Of a DNA stretch of 7,473 nt, positions 1 through 6,753 are shown in pieces; positions within the stretch are counted from its first letter, which is position 1, and each line of letters opens with the position of its first letter. The notes beneath the pieces are model-generated. The model was not told the origin of the DNA and made no database searches. It saw only the letters and a program-made list of their open reading frames with translations. Both the position numbers and the translations under genes were made by a program. The stretch is from Spirochaetales bacterium (GTDB taxonomy: Bacteria > Spirochaetota > Spirochaetia > Treponematales > Rectinemataceae): positions 67,499 through 74,971 of the forward strand of contig JADLKI010000007.1 of the NCBI GenBank assembly GCA_015657395.1, written 5' to 3'.

Positions 1-1
1 C

Positions 2-964
2 ATGAAAATCATGCTCATTCCCACATATCCCGAATTCGCACCCCTTGAAATCGATGCGCGAGACGACCTCTATCCGGGGCTCAATCTGCTCCCCGACGGC
101 ATCTCGGAGTTCACCTTTGCGGCGCTGTACCTTTTTCGTCGCACCTATGGGTATCAGGTCTCCAGGCTGTCTGAGGGAAGCCTCGTGATTTCCGGGCGCT
201 ATAGAGAGAAGACATTTTTCTATCTGCCCTGCTGTTTTCCCTCTCTCGAACAGTTTGACGAGCTCATGCAGCGCTTCGACTACATGCGGCATTTTTCCGA
301 GTCCCAGGCCAGGCAGCACCGCATCGAACTCGAGGCGCGCGGCTATCTCGTCCGCGAAGACAGAGACAGTTTCGACTACCTCTATGACCGGGAGGCCCTG
401 GCCAACCTCAGCGGCCGGGCGTATCACAAGAAGCGCAATCTGGTGAACGGTTTTGTGAGCACCTACAGCTGCGAGCAGCGTCCGTTCAACAGAAGCCGCG
501 TGCCCGATGCGCTGGCTGTCCTGGACGAGTGGCGGGCGACCAAGGGAGTGGACGGAGACTATGCCGCGGCGCGCGATGCGCTCGAGCACTTCGATGTGCT
601 GGGGCTCCGCGGCGCGGTCTATTACATCGGTGGGGAGCCTGTCGGCTGGTGCCTGGGCGAGCCGCTCGCCAAGGGCAGGATGTTCGCGGTGCACTTCGAA
701 AAGGCCTGCGACAGGTTCAAGGGCATCTACCAGTTCGTCAATCAGGCCTTCGCCCAGTCGTTGCCAAAGCATTATCAGCATATCAACCGCGAACAGGACC
801 TCGGCGATCTCGGACTCAGGCAGGCGAAGATGACCTACCGGCCCGTCGGATTCGTAAAGAAGTACAGCGTCGTGCATCCCGACCACGCGAATTTCATGCC
901 CGCGCCGCCCGAACCGCCTGCGGAGTGCGGTCCGGGGACGATCCACGAGTGCCCGGGTGATTAG
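2..964 (+). CDS. DUF2156 / phosphatidylglycerol lysyltransferase C-terminal-domain protein (GNAT-like)
   Basis: This is a 320-residue protein of the DUF2156 family (LPG_synthase_C type), which has a tandem GNAT-like acyltransferase fold related to the catalytic domain of aminoacyl-phosphatidylglycerol synthases. Family hallmarks are visible: a KKRN segment (residues 143-146), then DEW (175-177), then a run of conserved pieces HFEKA (231-235), KGIYQFVNQAF (240-250), INREQDLG (261-268), GLRQAKMTYRP (271-281) and KKYSV near 286-290. There is no membrane flippase domain like that of MprF, so this is the soluble stand-alone form. A Pro-rich tail of about 30 residues follows the conserved domain. 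The ATG at position 2 is at the window edge, so the ribosome-binding site cannot be judged; a second in-frame ATG lies at position 11. The gene overlaps the next one by 8 nt, which implies cotranscription. The acyl or aminoacyl donor and the acceptor are unknown. The family call is firm; the biochemical activity is not. Confidence 0.88.
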   Translation: MKIMLIPTYPEFAPLEIDARDDLYPGLNLLPDGISEFTFAALYLFRRTYGYQVSRLSEGSLVISGRYREKTFFYLPCCFPSLEQFDELMQRFDYMRHFSESQARQHRIELEARGYLVREDRDSFDYLYDREALANLSGRAYHKKRNLVNGFVSTYSCEQRPFNRSRVPDALAVLDEWRATKGVDGDYAAARDALEHFDVLGLRGAVYYIGGEPVGWCLGEPLAKGRMFAVHFEKACDRFKGIYQFVNQAFAQSLPKHYQHINREQDLGDLGLRQAKMTYRPVGFVKKYSVVHPDHANFMPAPPEPPAECGPGTIHECPGD

Positions 965-2030
965 CGCTACTCCTCAGCCCCGCTTCGAGATCCTGTCGCT
1001 CCCCGCAGAGCCCGCGGACGAGCCTCTGCGGCGCTCGCTCCTCGAGGCGCTGCCGCCGCTTCCGGAGGGGGATGCGGCGCGCGTGGTCTCGATCACCTTT
1101 CTTGCGGGAGCGGGGACGAGGTGGAGGGCCTCCCTCCTCGAGGCAAAGAGAGAGCCGGGAGCCTGGCCCGCGGGCGATGTCGCCCGAGCCTTTCCCCTGG
1201 AGACGCCGCGGGGACTTTTCCCGGTGCCCGATTTTATTCACAACGCGCAGGGGGAGGGGCGGATCGCCATGGCGGCCTATGCCTTCGACGCGGTGCGCGA
1301 TATTCGGCAGCATATCGTTGTGGTTCGGGGCTGGGAAGAAGAGATCGATGCACAGGCCCTGGCGCCCGCGGGCATCGTGCCCGGGCGGAGAGTCTTCTTC
1401 ACTCAGGAACCCGGCGCCGACGGCCAGGTCTCCGGCCATGGCGATGCGACTCTGCAGTGCATGGCTCTGTGGCGGCACGCGCGCCAGGTGGTGACGAATT
1501 TTGCCGGCGATGCGAACTCCTGGCTCACCGTCGAGCTCGCCCTGAGGGCTTTTGCGCAGTTCGACGCGCGCGGCATAGAAGTCGGCGTCCTCATCCCCGT
1601 CGCCTGCACCGAAAGGCCGAGCTACCCCGTCTACCTCGACGAGAGAGGAATCCCCGCCGGATTCTGGCACGAGAAGCTCGCCGGCTCACGGCCGAAGGCG
1701 GCACCCACCGCCCTCACGAATGTCGGCATCCGCGTCTACCGGAGCGATTGGCTTCGGAGTGCCCTTCTCGAACTCAAGGAGACCTATTATGGTGGAGGCC
1801 AGGGCGGAGAAGCGGGCTGGCATATCCCCGGCAACAACCCTGCAAAGCATGAGTGCGCGCTCGACAATGTGGACAACCTGCTCGCCGAAAAAGGCCTCGC
1901 GAGAGTCATGCCGACATCCCTGCCGCGGGAATTGACGCCGCTGAAGTCTCTCGGCGAATACTCCTCATTCGTGCGGGCCGTTCAGGAAGTGCAGAGGGAA
2001 ATCAGTGCAGTGCGCCGAGGAGCATGTTGA
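957..2030 (+). CDS. Putative sugar-phosphate nucleotidyltransferase (NTP-transferase fold)
   Basis: This 357-residue protein has features of the nucleotidyltransferase superfamily that makes NDP-sugars. An LAGAGTRW loop (residues 49-56) matches the G-x-G-T-R nucleotide-binding signature. It is followed, after a longer gap than in GlmU, by PRGLFPVP (84-91), where the usual Lys of the PK-x-L element is Arg. GHGDATLQC (160-168) and NFAGDANS (181-188) resemble the base-recognition and metal-binding GD segments. TNVGIRVYR (254-262) resembles the N-x-G-I-x-x-F strand of the family. No hexapeptide-repeat acetyltransferase domain follows, so it is not a GlmU bifunctional enzyme. The start is a GTG at 957 overlapping the upstream stop by 8 nt. 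The only Shine-Dalgarno-like element is a weak GAG, so initiation probably depends on translational coupling; the first in-frame ATG is at 1269, inside the domain. The substrate is unknown. The C-terminus overlaps the convergent chromate gene. Confidence 0.7.
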   Translation: MISATPQPRFEILSLPAEPADEPLRRSLLEALPPLPEGDAARVVSITFLAGAGTRWRASLLEAKREPGAWPAGDVARAFPLETPRGLFPVPDFIHNAQGEGRIAMAAYAFDAVRDIRQHIVVVRGWEEEIDAQALAPAGIVPGRRVFFTQEPGADGQVSGHGDATLQCMALWRHARQVVTNFAGDANSWLTVELALRAFAQFDARGIEVGVLIPVACTERPSYPVYLDERGIPAGFWHEKLAGSRPKAAPTALTNVGIRVYRSDWLRSALLELKETYYGGGQGGEAGWHIPGNNPAKHECALDNVDNLLAEKGLARVMPTSLPRELTPLKSLGEYSSFVRAVQEVQREISAVRRGAC

Positions 2031-2514
2031 GGGCTCCCGCCCCGAGGATGACCCACACGGCGTTGAATTCCGTAAAGGCGGTGATGGCGAAGGACGCAAG
2101 CGCGAAGATCCACGGCATGGGAAGAGTGGTGTGCGGCAACAGAGTCCAGAGCGTCATGAGGACCATCGCCATGCTGCCCGAACGCAGGCTTTCGTCCGCC
2201 AGGTTTTTTTTGAGCGGGATGTATTTCGAGAAGGCCAGCGCCAGGCTCATCGCGAGCAGGGGAAAGGCGATGACCGCGGTTGTCGCCGCTAGGGCGCCTA
2301 AGAATCCTCCCCTCTGCCACCCCACGAGCGTCGCCGCATTGAGGGCGATGGGCCCTGGCGTCGACTGCGCGATCGCGATAAGCGAATTGAAGGCCTCGGC
2401 GTTCATCCAGCGCGGGACGATCTCCTGCTTGATAAGCCCGATAACGGACCAGCCGCCGCCAAACGCTACGATGCCGACCTTGAAAAATGTCAGGGCTACG
2501 TTCAGGATTTCCAT
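2002..2514 (-). CDS. Chromate transporter, CHR single-domain subunit (second of pair)
   Basis: This is a 170-residue, strongly hydrophobic protein of the short-chain CHR family (PF02417), whose members usually work as pairs of single-domain subunits in the cytoplasmic membrane. Visible family marks are FFKVGIVAFGGGWSVIG (residues 10-26), IAIAQSTPGPIALNAATLVG (46-65), then several hydrophobic segments through residue 170, about five to six in all. The reading frame is open well upstream to 2634, but those codons lie inside the preceding gene. The ATG at 2514 is chosen because GGGAAGG sits 5 nt upstream and the protein then begins exactly where the family does. It overlaps the upstream CHR gene by 13 nt, indicating coupled translation. 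Its last codons overlap the convergent nucleotidyltransferase gene by 29 bp. An A8 tract encodes Lys-Lys-Asn near residues 102-104. Chromate as substrate is inferred from family membership; sulphate-like anions are an alternative. Confidence 0.92.
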   Translation of the reverse strand: MEILNVALTFFKVGIVAFGGGWSVIGLIKQEIVPRWMNAEAFNSLIAIAQSTPGPIALNAATLVGWQRGGFLGALAATTAVIAFPLLAMSLALAFSKYIPLKKNLADESLRSGSMAMVLMTLWTLLPHTTLPMPWIFALASFAITAFTEFNAVWVILGAGALNMLLGALH

Positions 2515-3077
2515 ATGAGCCTTCCCAGATAGAGCACGATGATTCCCCCGATCAGAATGAAGAACGCCGCAGAGGGGAAGACCGCCAGCAGGACTGCAAG
2601 CACGATCACTTCGATCACGGTGCGGACAGACCACTTTCGGTTGCGCGCGGTTCTCCAGAGCATCGAGCCCACGAGGCCCGGGACCACCGCTCCCGCACCG
2701 TTCAGGAACCGCTTGAAGAGTTCCGTATCGCCATAGAGGCTGATAAAGCCGCCCACCAGAATGAGGGCCAGAAAGGGCGGCAGCACGACGCCGAAGACGG
2801 AGGCGATGGCGCCGGGCACGCCGGCGATCCTGTACGAGCAGAGAAACGAAGTGCTCAGCGCGATGGGGCCGGGGAAGACCTGCGCCCTTGAAAAGATGCG
2901 GTAGAATTCTTCTTCTTTTATCCAGCCCTGCTTTTCAAATGCATTTCCGGTGACGGGCACAATCACATAGCCGCCGCCGAGCGTGAGGGTGTTTATTTTG
3001 GCCAGGGTGAGAAAAATGCGCCACGGTGTCGGCGGAACGGTTTTGGGAATGCCCTTTGCTTTCGCAGGCATTTTCAT
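2502..3077 (-). CDS. Chromate transporter, CHR single-domain subunit (first of pair)
   Basis: This 191-residue membrane protein of the CHR family (PF02417) is the first half of a split transporter. A short basic, Pro-rich N-terminus (residues 1-19) leads into LAKINTLTLGGGYVIVP (25-41), the counterpart of the family's FGGG segment. Next come WIKEEEF (52-58) and VFPGPIALSTSFL (67-79), equivalent to the STPGPIA motif of its partner, and then long hydrophobic stretches to the C-terminus. The ATG at 3077 is preceded by a near-perfect ribosome-binding site, AAGGAGG, at 5-nt spacing; the upstream open frame to 3290 belongs to the end of addA read in another frame. The gene starts 34 nt after addA on the same strand with no terminator visible, and it overlaps the second CHR gene by 13 nt. 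A candidate promoter lies within the addA tail. The two subunits are divergent in sequence, as usual for paired short-chain CHR proteins. Confidence 0.92.
   Translation of the reverse strand: MKMPAKAKGIPKTVPPTPWRIFLTLAKINTLTLGGGYVIVPVTGNAFEKQGWIKEEEFYRIFSRAQVFPGPIALSTSFLCSYRIAGVPGAIASVFGVVLPPFLALILVGGFISLYGDTELFKRFLNGAGAVVPGLVGSMLWRTARNRKWSVRTVIEVIVLAVLLAVFPSAAFFILIGGIIVLYLGRLIWKS
2520..2526 (-). promoter_or_regulatory. Ribosome-binding site of second CHR gene
   Basis: GGGAAGG on the minus strand lies 5 nt before the ATG at 2514, within the final codons of the first CHR gene. It supports that ATG over upstream in-frame starts and suggests coupled translation of the two subunits. Confidence 0.65.
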
Positions 3078-3082
3078 GAAAT

Positions 3083-3089
3083 CCTCCTT
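3083..3089 (-). promoter_or_regulatory. Ribosome-binding site of first CHR gene
   Basis: AAGGAGG on the minus strand lies 5 nt before the ATG at 3077. It fixes the start of the first chromate transporter gene and rules out the much longer in-frame extension. It is the strongest Shine-Dalgarno sequence in the window, consistent with efficient, independent initiation despite the short 34-nt gap after addA. Confidence 0.85.
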
Positions 3090-3111
3090 GCAGATTTCGT
3101 ACTCGACGGGC

Positions 3112-6100
3112 TCACTCTTGTGTATGGTTATACGAAATTGTGTTGCATAACCGCAAGAGGGATTCTTCGTCCAGTTCTCCTTCCAGCCAGGCGATTTCGC
3201 CGAAATGGAGATACAGAAGGCCCGTGCGGACGTTCTGTGTCGGAAAAAGTGCGCGGGCAGCGATTCGATAGATGCCCAGCTGCAGGGCATATTCGTGCGG
3301 CGAGAAGCGCCGGTCCGTCTTGAGGTCCAGCACGAGGACTTCGTCGTTGGATTCGGCCAGCATATCCATTCTGCCCTCTATGGACCAGGGGGAGGCGGCG
3401 AGCAGAAAGGGGAACTCGAATTTCAGTGTTGCATTGTGCAGTGTGCCGGAAAAAGCCTTGCTCTGAAGAAGAGGTTCAAGCTCGCGCGCGGCCCGCCCGA
3501 TGATCGGGGCTGGCCCCCCTCGAGGTCCGCTGCTGCCTGCCTCAATTCCGCCGGATACCTCGGGGCCGCCGCCAGAGGTTTTAGGGCCGCCGGAGGCCCC
3601 GGCGCCAGAGCGAAGTTCGCGCGCCACCGCTGCCGACGCCGCAAAATTCTCAAGAGCCCTGCCGGACACAAGGTGAGCGAAGAGCTCGTGGACAAGTGAG
3701 CCATAGACCGTGGGATCGGGGCCCTGCGCGGCGGCCGCATCCGCTTCGGCGCCGGATTCGTCGGGGATGGCCGGCTCGAACAGCCGTTCCCGAACGATGT
3801 GCTCCGAAAGCCCGCGCGCAGTTGCGGCGGCCAGACTGTCTTTTGCCGCCATGGCGTTGACGGCGCTCGCCGTAAGACGGCGCGGCGGCGGCATAGGTGT
3901 TTCCTCGCCTGGCTCCGTGGCCTCTCTCTGTGCTTCGCGAGGCGGCTGCGCGGGTGCCGCCGCGCCTCTTCTTGCCGCATGCACTTCCTGCTCGGATGCC
4001 AGCGGCTCGAAAAAGAATCGCACACCCGAAAGGTGCGCGGGTATCTGCGTCTCAGCCTCGCCTGTCGGATGGCCGCGGCCGGTGTTCTGAAAGAGAAGGG
4101 CGTGGAAGCTGTCCTGGTCATACGCGCGTTTTTCGGGGGCCGCATCGAACATGATGAGGTGATCGATCGCGCGCGTGCAGGCGACGTACAGAAGGCGCCT
4201 GGTCTCGGCCCGCTCTTTCTCCCGGCGGAGGTCCCGCGCCCGCGTCTGGAGAATGTTCGAGCCGCCTTCGATCCGGTCGTGGAAGCCGATGTCCACCGTG
4301 TAGAATCGGGTCTTGCCCCGTGTCGACTCGAGCACCCCCCAGAGCTCGCTGCCTGAGTTCCTGTTCGTCGCCGCCTCCATCCATGGAATGACCACGATGG
4401 GGAATTCGAGCCCCTTCGACTTGTGGATGGTGAGGAGGTGTACGCCCTGGCCCCCTCCCTTGGGCGCCGAATTTGCGTCGAAACTCTGTTCCTGACAGAT
4501 GTAGCCGCGCAGGGTGGAGAGAAAGGCCTGCAGGTGACCGCCGCGCGCTTCGGTGTCCGCGGCGATCGTGCGCAGGGCATTCCAGTGGTCGAGGTAGGGG
4601 AGGCGCCGGGGATCAGAGAGAATCGAGAGCTCGAGGTGCGCGCGCTCCCAGACATGGGCGACGAGCTCCATGAGCGGCATGTGGTCCGAGGCTACCCTCA
4701 ATGCCTTATAGAACTGTAGCATGGTGTGCACCGATTCGCGGTCCGGGGCGCTCAGCGCCGCCGGAATTCCGGCCTCCAGGTCCGCAAGGCTCTTTTTTTC
4801 GGTGAGGATCGCCACATATCCGTCGTTCGATATCCGGCACAGGGGGCTCCGGAGCACCGCTGCGGTCGCGAAGAGATCGTGCCCGTCGAGCAGCAGGCGC
4901 AGAAGATAATAGAGGTCGTTGGCGGGCTCTTCCGAGAAGAGGCTCGCGGCCGTGTCGGTGACAAAGGGAATCGCGAACATGCGCAGATATTTTTCGAGTT
5001 CGTACTGGCGGCTCGTCGTGCGCATGAGAATGGCGATATCGCCGTATTCGGCTTTTCTCAGGGCCGGCTGGGCCCCGCTGCGGACCAAAAGAGGGCTGGG
5101 CGACTCGACTGCACTGCGGATCCAGAGCGCGAGGCGATAGACAAGCGTCTCTTTCGCCGAGAGCAGGGCGCCGCCCAAATCGACCGAATCCCGCAAGTCT
5201 TGCTGGTCCCGCGGCGCCATCTCGGCCGTGATGCAGCGGTATTCGATGCTCGGCGCAAAGGCTGCCGGTTCGTCCGACACCCCTGCCTCCATAGCCTCGT
5301 ATGCCGCCTCGAAGTGCCGGGGATTTTCGCGGTCGGCCGGCTGCATCACGGCGCTGAACGCCGCATTGAAGAATTCTATGAGACGCCGCGCGCTGCGGTA
5401 GTTGCGCGCCAGAGAGAAGCGCGAGGCCTCAAGCTCGCCGGCGAGGGACTTGAAGACGCTGACGTCCGCGCCGCGGAAGAGGTAGATCGACTGCTTCTCG
5501 TCGCCGACGAAGAACAGTTTGCCTTTGTGGACTTTCTCCCCCTCCCTGCTCAGGAGGAGAAGGAGCTGCTTCTGCAGATCATTGTTGTCCTGGAATTCAT
5601 CGATGAGTATGTACTGGAAACGCGAGGCCCAGTACTGGCGGACCTCTTCCTGGCCGGAGAGAATGTCGACCGCGAGCGCACCCAGGTCTTTGTAGTTCAT
5701 GATGTTGGCGCGGCGCTTTTCCCCGCACAGGAGGTCGGCGTACTCGTCCAGCCGGTCCATTATGGCGTAGTAATCGGGCAGAAACTGCCCGAAATCCGCG
5801 ATCTGCGAGATCATTCTGAGTCGGGACTCGTCGCGGAGCTCCTTGGCGAGCTCCTTGATCGCGGACTCCGTTTCGTTCTTTCCCACGCTCCTCAGATTGA
5901 TGGCGTTCTCGGGGCGCTGCATGTAGGCGAGGAAGGCGGCCAGCTCGGCCGGGGCCGAAGTGCCGGCCGAATCGCCGGATGCCGGAAAGGCCCTCGCGGC
6001 CCGGATGGCCTGGAGAGTTCCTTCCTTGAACCCTGAAGGTGGAGCATCGTTTTCTCTCTCGAGAATCCGTCCCGCGATTCCGCGCATCTCTTCGGCCAAC

Positions 6101-6753
6101 TGCGAGGCCGTTCGTCTGAATTCTTCCTCGCCGAGGCGCGCCGAGGCCCGACAGATGCGGCGGCCGCTCCAGTGGGGCTCGACATTCGCGCTCCCGAAGG
6201 AGGCGAAGAGCTCCCGCACCACGATGTCGAAGCCGAAGGCGCTCAGGAGCTTTTTCAGCCCGCCGGCGCCGCGATTGTCGAGCACATAGCGGTACGCGAC
6301 TTTTGCGGCAGTCTGGGCGCAGGCCACTTCGTCGATCTGGAAATCGGGCGTATAGCCGTATTGGGCCGACGAGGCCGCGACGATCTCCCGGCAGAACGAG
6401 TCGAGCGTCTGAATGTGGGCGTTGACGAGGCGGCCCGCAAGGTCCGGCCGCGGGCTGTCCGGCGCGCCGAGCGCCTCGTGCACCCGCTGGAACATCTCGG
6501 CGGCGGCCTTGCGCGTAAAGGTCAGGGCGAGAATGTTTTCAGGGTCGACGCTCTTCTCCAGGACCAGATAGAGAAAGCGGCCGACCAGGGCGCGCGTTTT
6601 CCCGGCCCCGGCCCCTGCGGTGACGACCGCTGTCTCTTCTGTGCAGGCCGCCTCGCGCTGAAATGCATCGAGTCTCAAGGCCTCTATGGGATCGTGGGGG
6701 GCATCGCTATAACTCCAGGAAATACCAGTATCTGCAGAGCGGCTTGAATGCAC
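3112..6753 (-). CDS. addA: AddA-type helicase-nuclease subunit (UvrD/RecB-like SF1 helicase with PD-(D/E)XK nuclease)
   Basis: AddA is the ATP-driven helicase and 3'-strand nuclease of AddAB, which resects double-strand breaks for recombination. Counting from the GTG at 6753 (1213 residues), the SF1 motifs appear in order: Walker A TAGAGAGKT (45-53), LTFTRKAAAEM (77-87), QTLDSF (115-120), Walker B DEFQD (385-389), GDEKQSIYLFRGAD (417-430), RNYRS (450-454), LLTIHKSKGLEFP (773-785) and RRLLYVACTRA (852-862). The C-terminal nuclease has VHELF (1021-1025), GRMD (Asp 1130), LDLK (Asp 1143, Lys 1145) and QLGIY (1158-1162), so it looks active. Two low-complexity linkers lie at about 922-962 and 1048-1082. 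The start is uncertain: a longer ATG at 6822 would overlap addB by 116 nt, the GTG at 6753 overlaps by 47 nt, and a TTG at 6678 avoids overlap. The best-looking ATG (6704) is one base out of frame. The family call is very secure. Confidence 0.93.
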   Translation of the reverse strand: MHSSRSADTGISWSYSDAPHDPIEALRLDAFQREAACTEETAVVTAGAGAGKTRALVGRFLYLVLEKSVDPENILALTFTRKAAAEMFQRVHEALGAPDSPRPDLAGRLVNAHIQTLDSFCREIVAASSAQYGYTPDFQIDEVACAQTAAKVAYRYVLDNRGAGGLKKLLSAFGFDIVVRELFASFGSANVEPHWSGRRICRASARLGEEEFRRTASQLAEEMRGIAGRILERENDAPPSGFKEGTLQAIRAARAFPASGDSAGTSAPAELAAFLAYMQRPENAINLRSVGKNETESAIKELAKELRDESRLRMISQIADFGQFLPDYYAIMDRLDEYADLLCGEKRRANIMNYKDLGALAVDILSGQEEVRQYWASRFQYILIDEFQDNNDLQKQLLLLLSREGEKVHKGKLFFVGDEKQSIYLFRGADVSVFKSLAGELEASRFSLARNYRSARRLIEFFNAAFSAVMQPADRENPRHFEAAYEAMEAGVSDEPAAFAPSIEYRCITAEMAPRDQQDLRDSVDLGGALLSAKETLVYRLALWIRSAVESPSPLLVRSGAQPALRKAEYGDIAILMRTTSRQYELEKYLRMFAIPFVTDTAASLFSEEPANDLYYLLRLLLDGHDLFATAAVLRSPLCRISNDGYVAILTEKKSLADLEAGIPAALSAPDRESVHTMLQFYKALRVASDHMPLMELVAHVWERAHLELSILSDPRRLPYLDHWNALRTIAADTEARGGHLQAFLSTLRGYICQEQSFDANSAPKGGGQGVHLLTIHKSKGLEFPIVVIPWMEAATNRNSGSELWGVLESTRGKTRFYTVDIGFHDRIEGGSNILQTRARDLRREKERAETRRLLYVACTRAIDHLIMFDAAPEKRAYDQDSFHALLFQNTGRGHPTGEAETQIPAHLSGVRFFFEPLASEQEVHAARRGAAAPAQPPREAQREATEPGEETPMPPPRRLTASAVNAMAAKDSLAAATARGLSEHIVRERLFEPAIPDESGAEADAAAAQGPDPTVYGSLVHELFAHLVSGRALENFAASAAVARELRSGAGASGGPKTSGGGPEVSGGIEAGSSGPRGGPAPIIGRAARELEPLLQSKAFSGTLHNATLKFEFPFLLAASPWSIEGRMDMLAESNDEVLVLDLKTDRRFSPHEYALQLGIYRIAARALFPTQNVRTGLLYLHFGEIAWLEGELDEESLLRLCNTISYNHTQE
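3126..3152. repeat. Inverted repeat GGTTAT-N15-ATAACC, operator-like
   Basis: A perfect 6-bp inverted repeat has arms at 3126-3131 and 3147-3152, with centres 21 bp apart (two helical turns). One arm covers most of the candidate -10 element and the other touches the candidate -35. That geometry suits a dimeric repressor. The same DNA also encodes the AddA C-terminus, so the repeat could be coincidence. No ChrB-like or other regulator gene lies in the window. Confidence 0.35.
3127..3156 (-). promoter_or_regulatory. Candidate sigma-70-like promoter for the CHR gene pair
   Basis: Read on the minus strand, TTGCGG (3156-3151) and TATAAC (3132-3127) are separated by 18 nt, giving a 5/6 match to the -10 consensus but only a 3/6 match to -35. 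The site lies in the last codons of addA, in an unusually AT-rich patch for this GC-rich window, and would start transcription near 3120, about 40 nt before the first CHR ATG. It is a visual match only. The CHR genes could equally be read from the addBA transcript. Confidence 0.35.
6705..6716 (-). promoter_or_regulatory. Shine-Dalgarno-like element preceding an ATG at the addB/addA junction
   Basis: On the minus strand GGAG (6716-6713) is followed by 8 nt and then an ATG at 6704, which sits 2 nt past the addB stop codon TAG (6709-6707). As sequenced, this ATG reads only six codons (ATG CCC CCC ACG ATC CCA) before a TAG, because it is out of frame with addA by one base. The placement is what one expects of the true addA start; see the finding on the C6 tract. 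Confidence 0.5.

Noticed and set aside
894..1670. Minus-strand open frame opposite the nucleotidyltransferase gene
   Set aside because: The composition is typical of a shadow frame, and the plus-strand protein has recognisable family motifs.
2515..2634. N-terminal extension of the second CHR gene up to 2634
   Set aside because: The extra 40 residues are Cys/Arg-rich and lie inside the first CHR gene in another frame; the strong ribosome-binding site points to the ATG at 2514.
2487..2891. Plus-strand open frame rich in His, Asp and Arg opposite the first CHR gene
   Set aside because: The composition is the reverse-strand shadow of hydrophobic membrane segments; no ribosome-binding site or family match.
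3078..3290. N-terminal extension of the first CHR gene up to 3290
   Set aside because: These 71 codons overlap the AddA nuclease end in another frame, and AAGGAGG places the start at 3077.
3423..4655. Minus-strand open frame of 410 codons within addA
   Set aside because: It overlaps the conserved AddA helicase motifs in another frame; the product is Arg/Ser/Pro-rich with no known motif.
4726..6036. Long plus-strand open frame of 436 codons opposite addA
   Set aside because: It lies entirely antisense to well-conserved AddA helicase motifs, its product is Arg/Glu/Val-rich without recognisable domains, and long antisense frames are expected in GC-rich genes.
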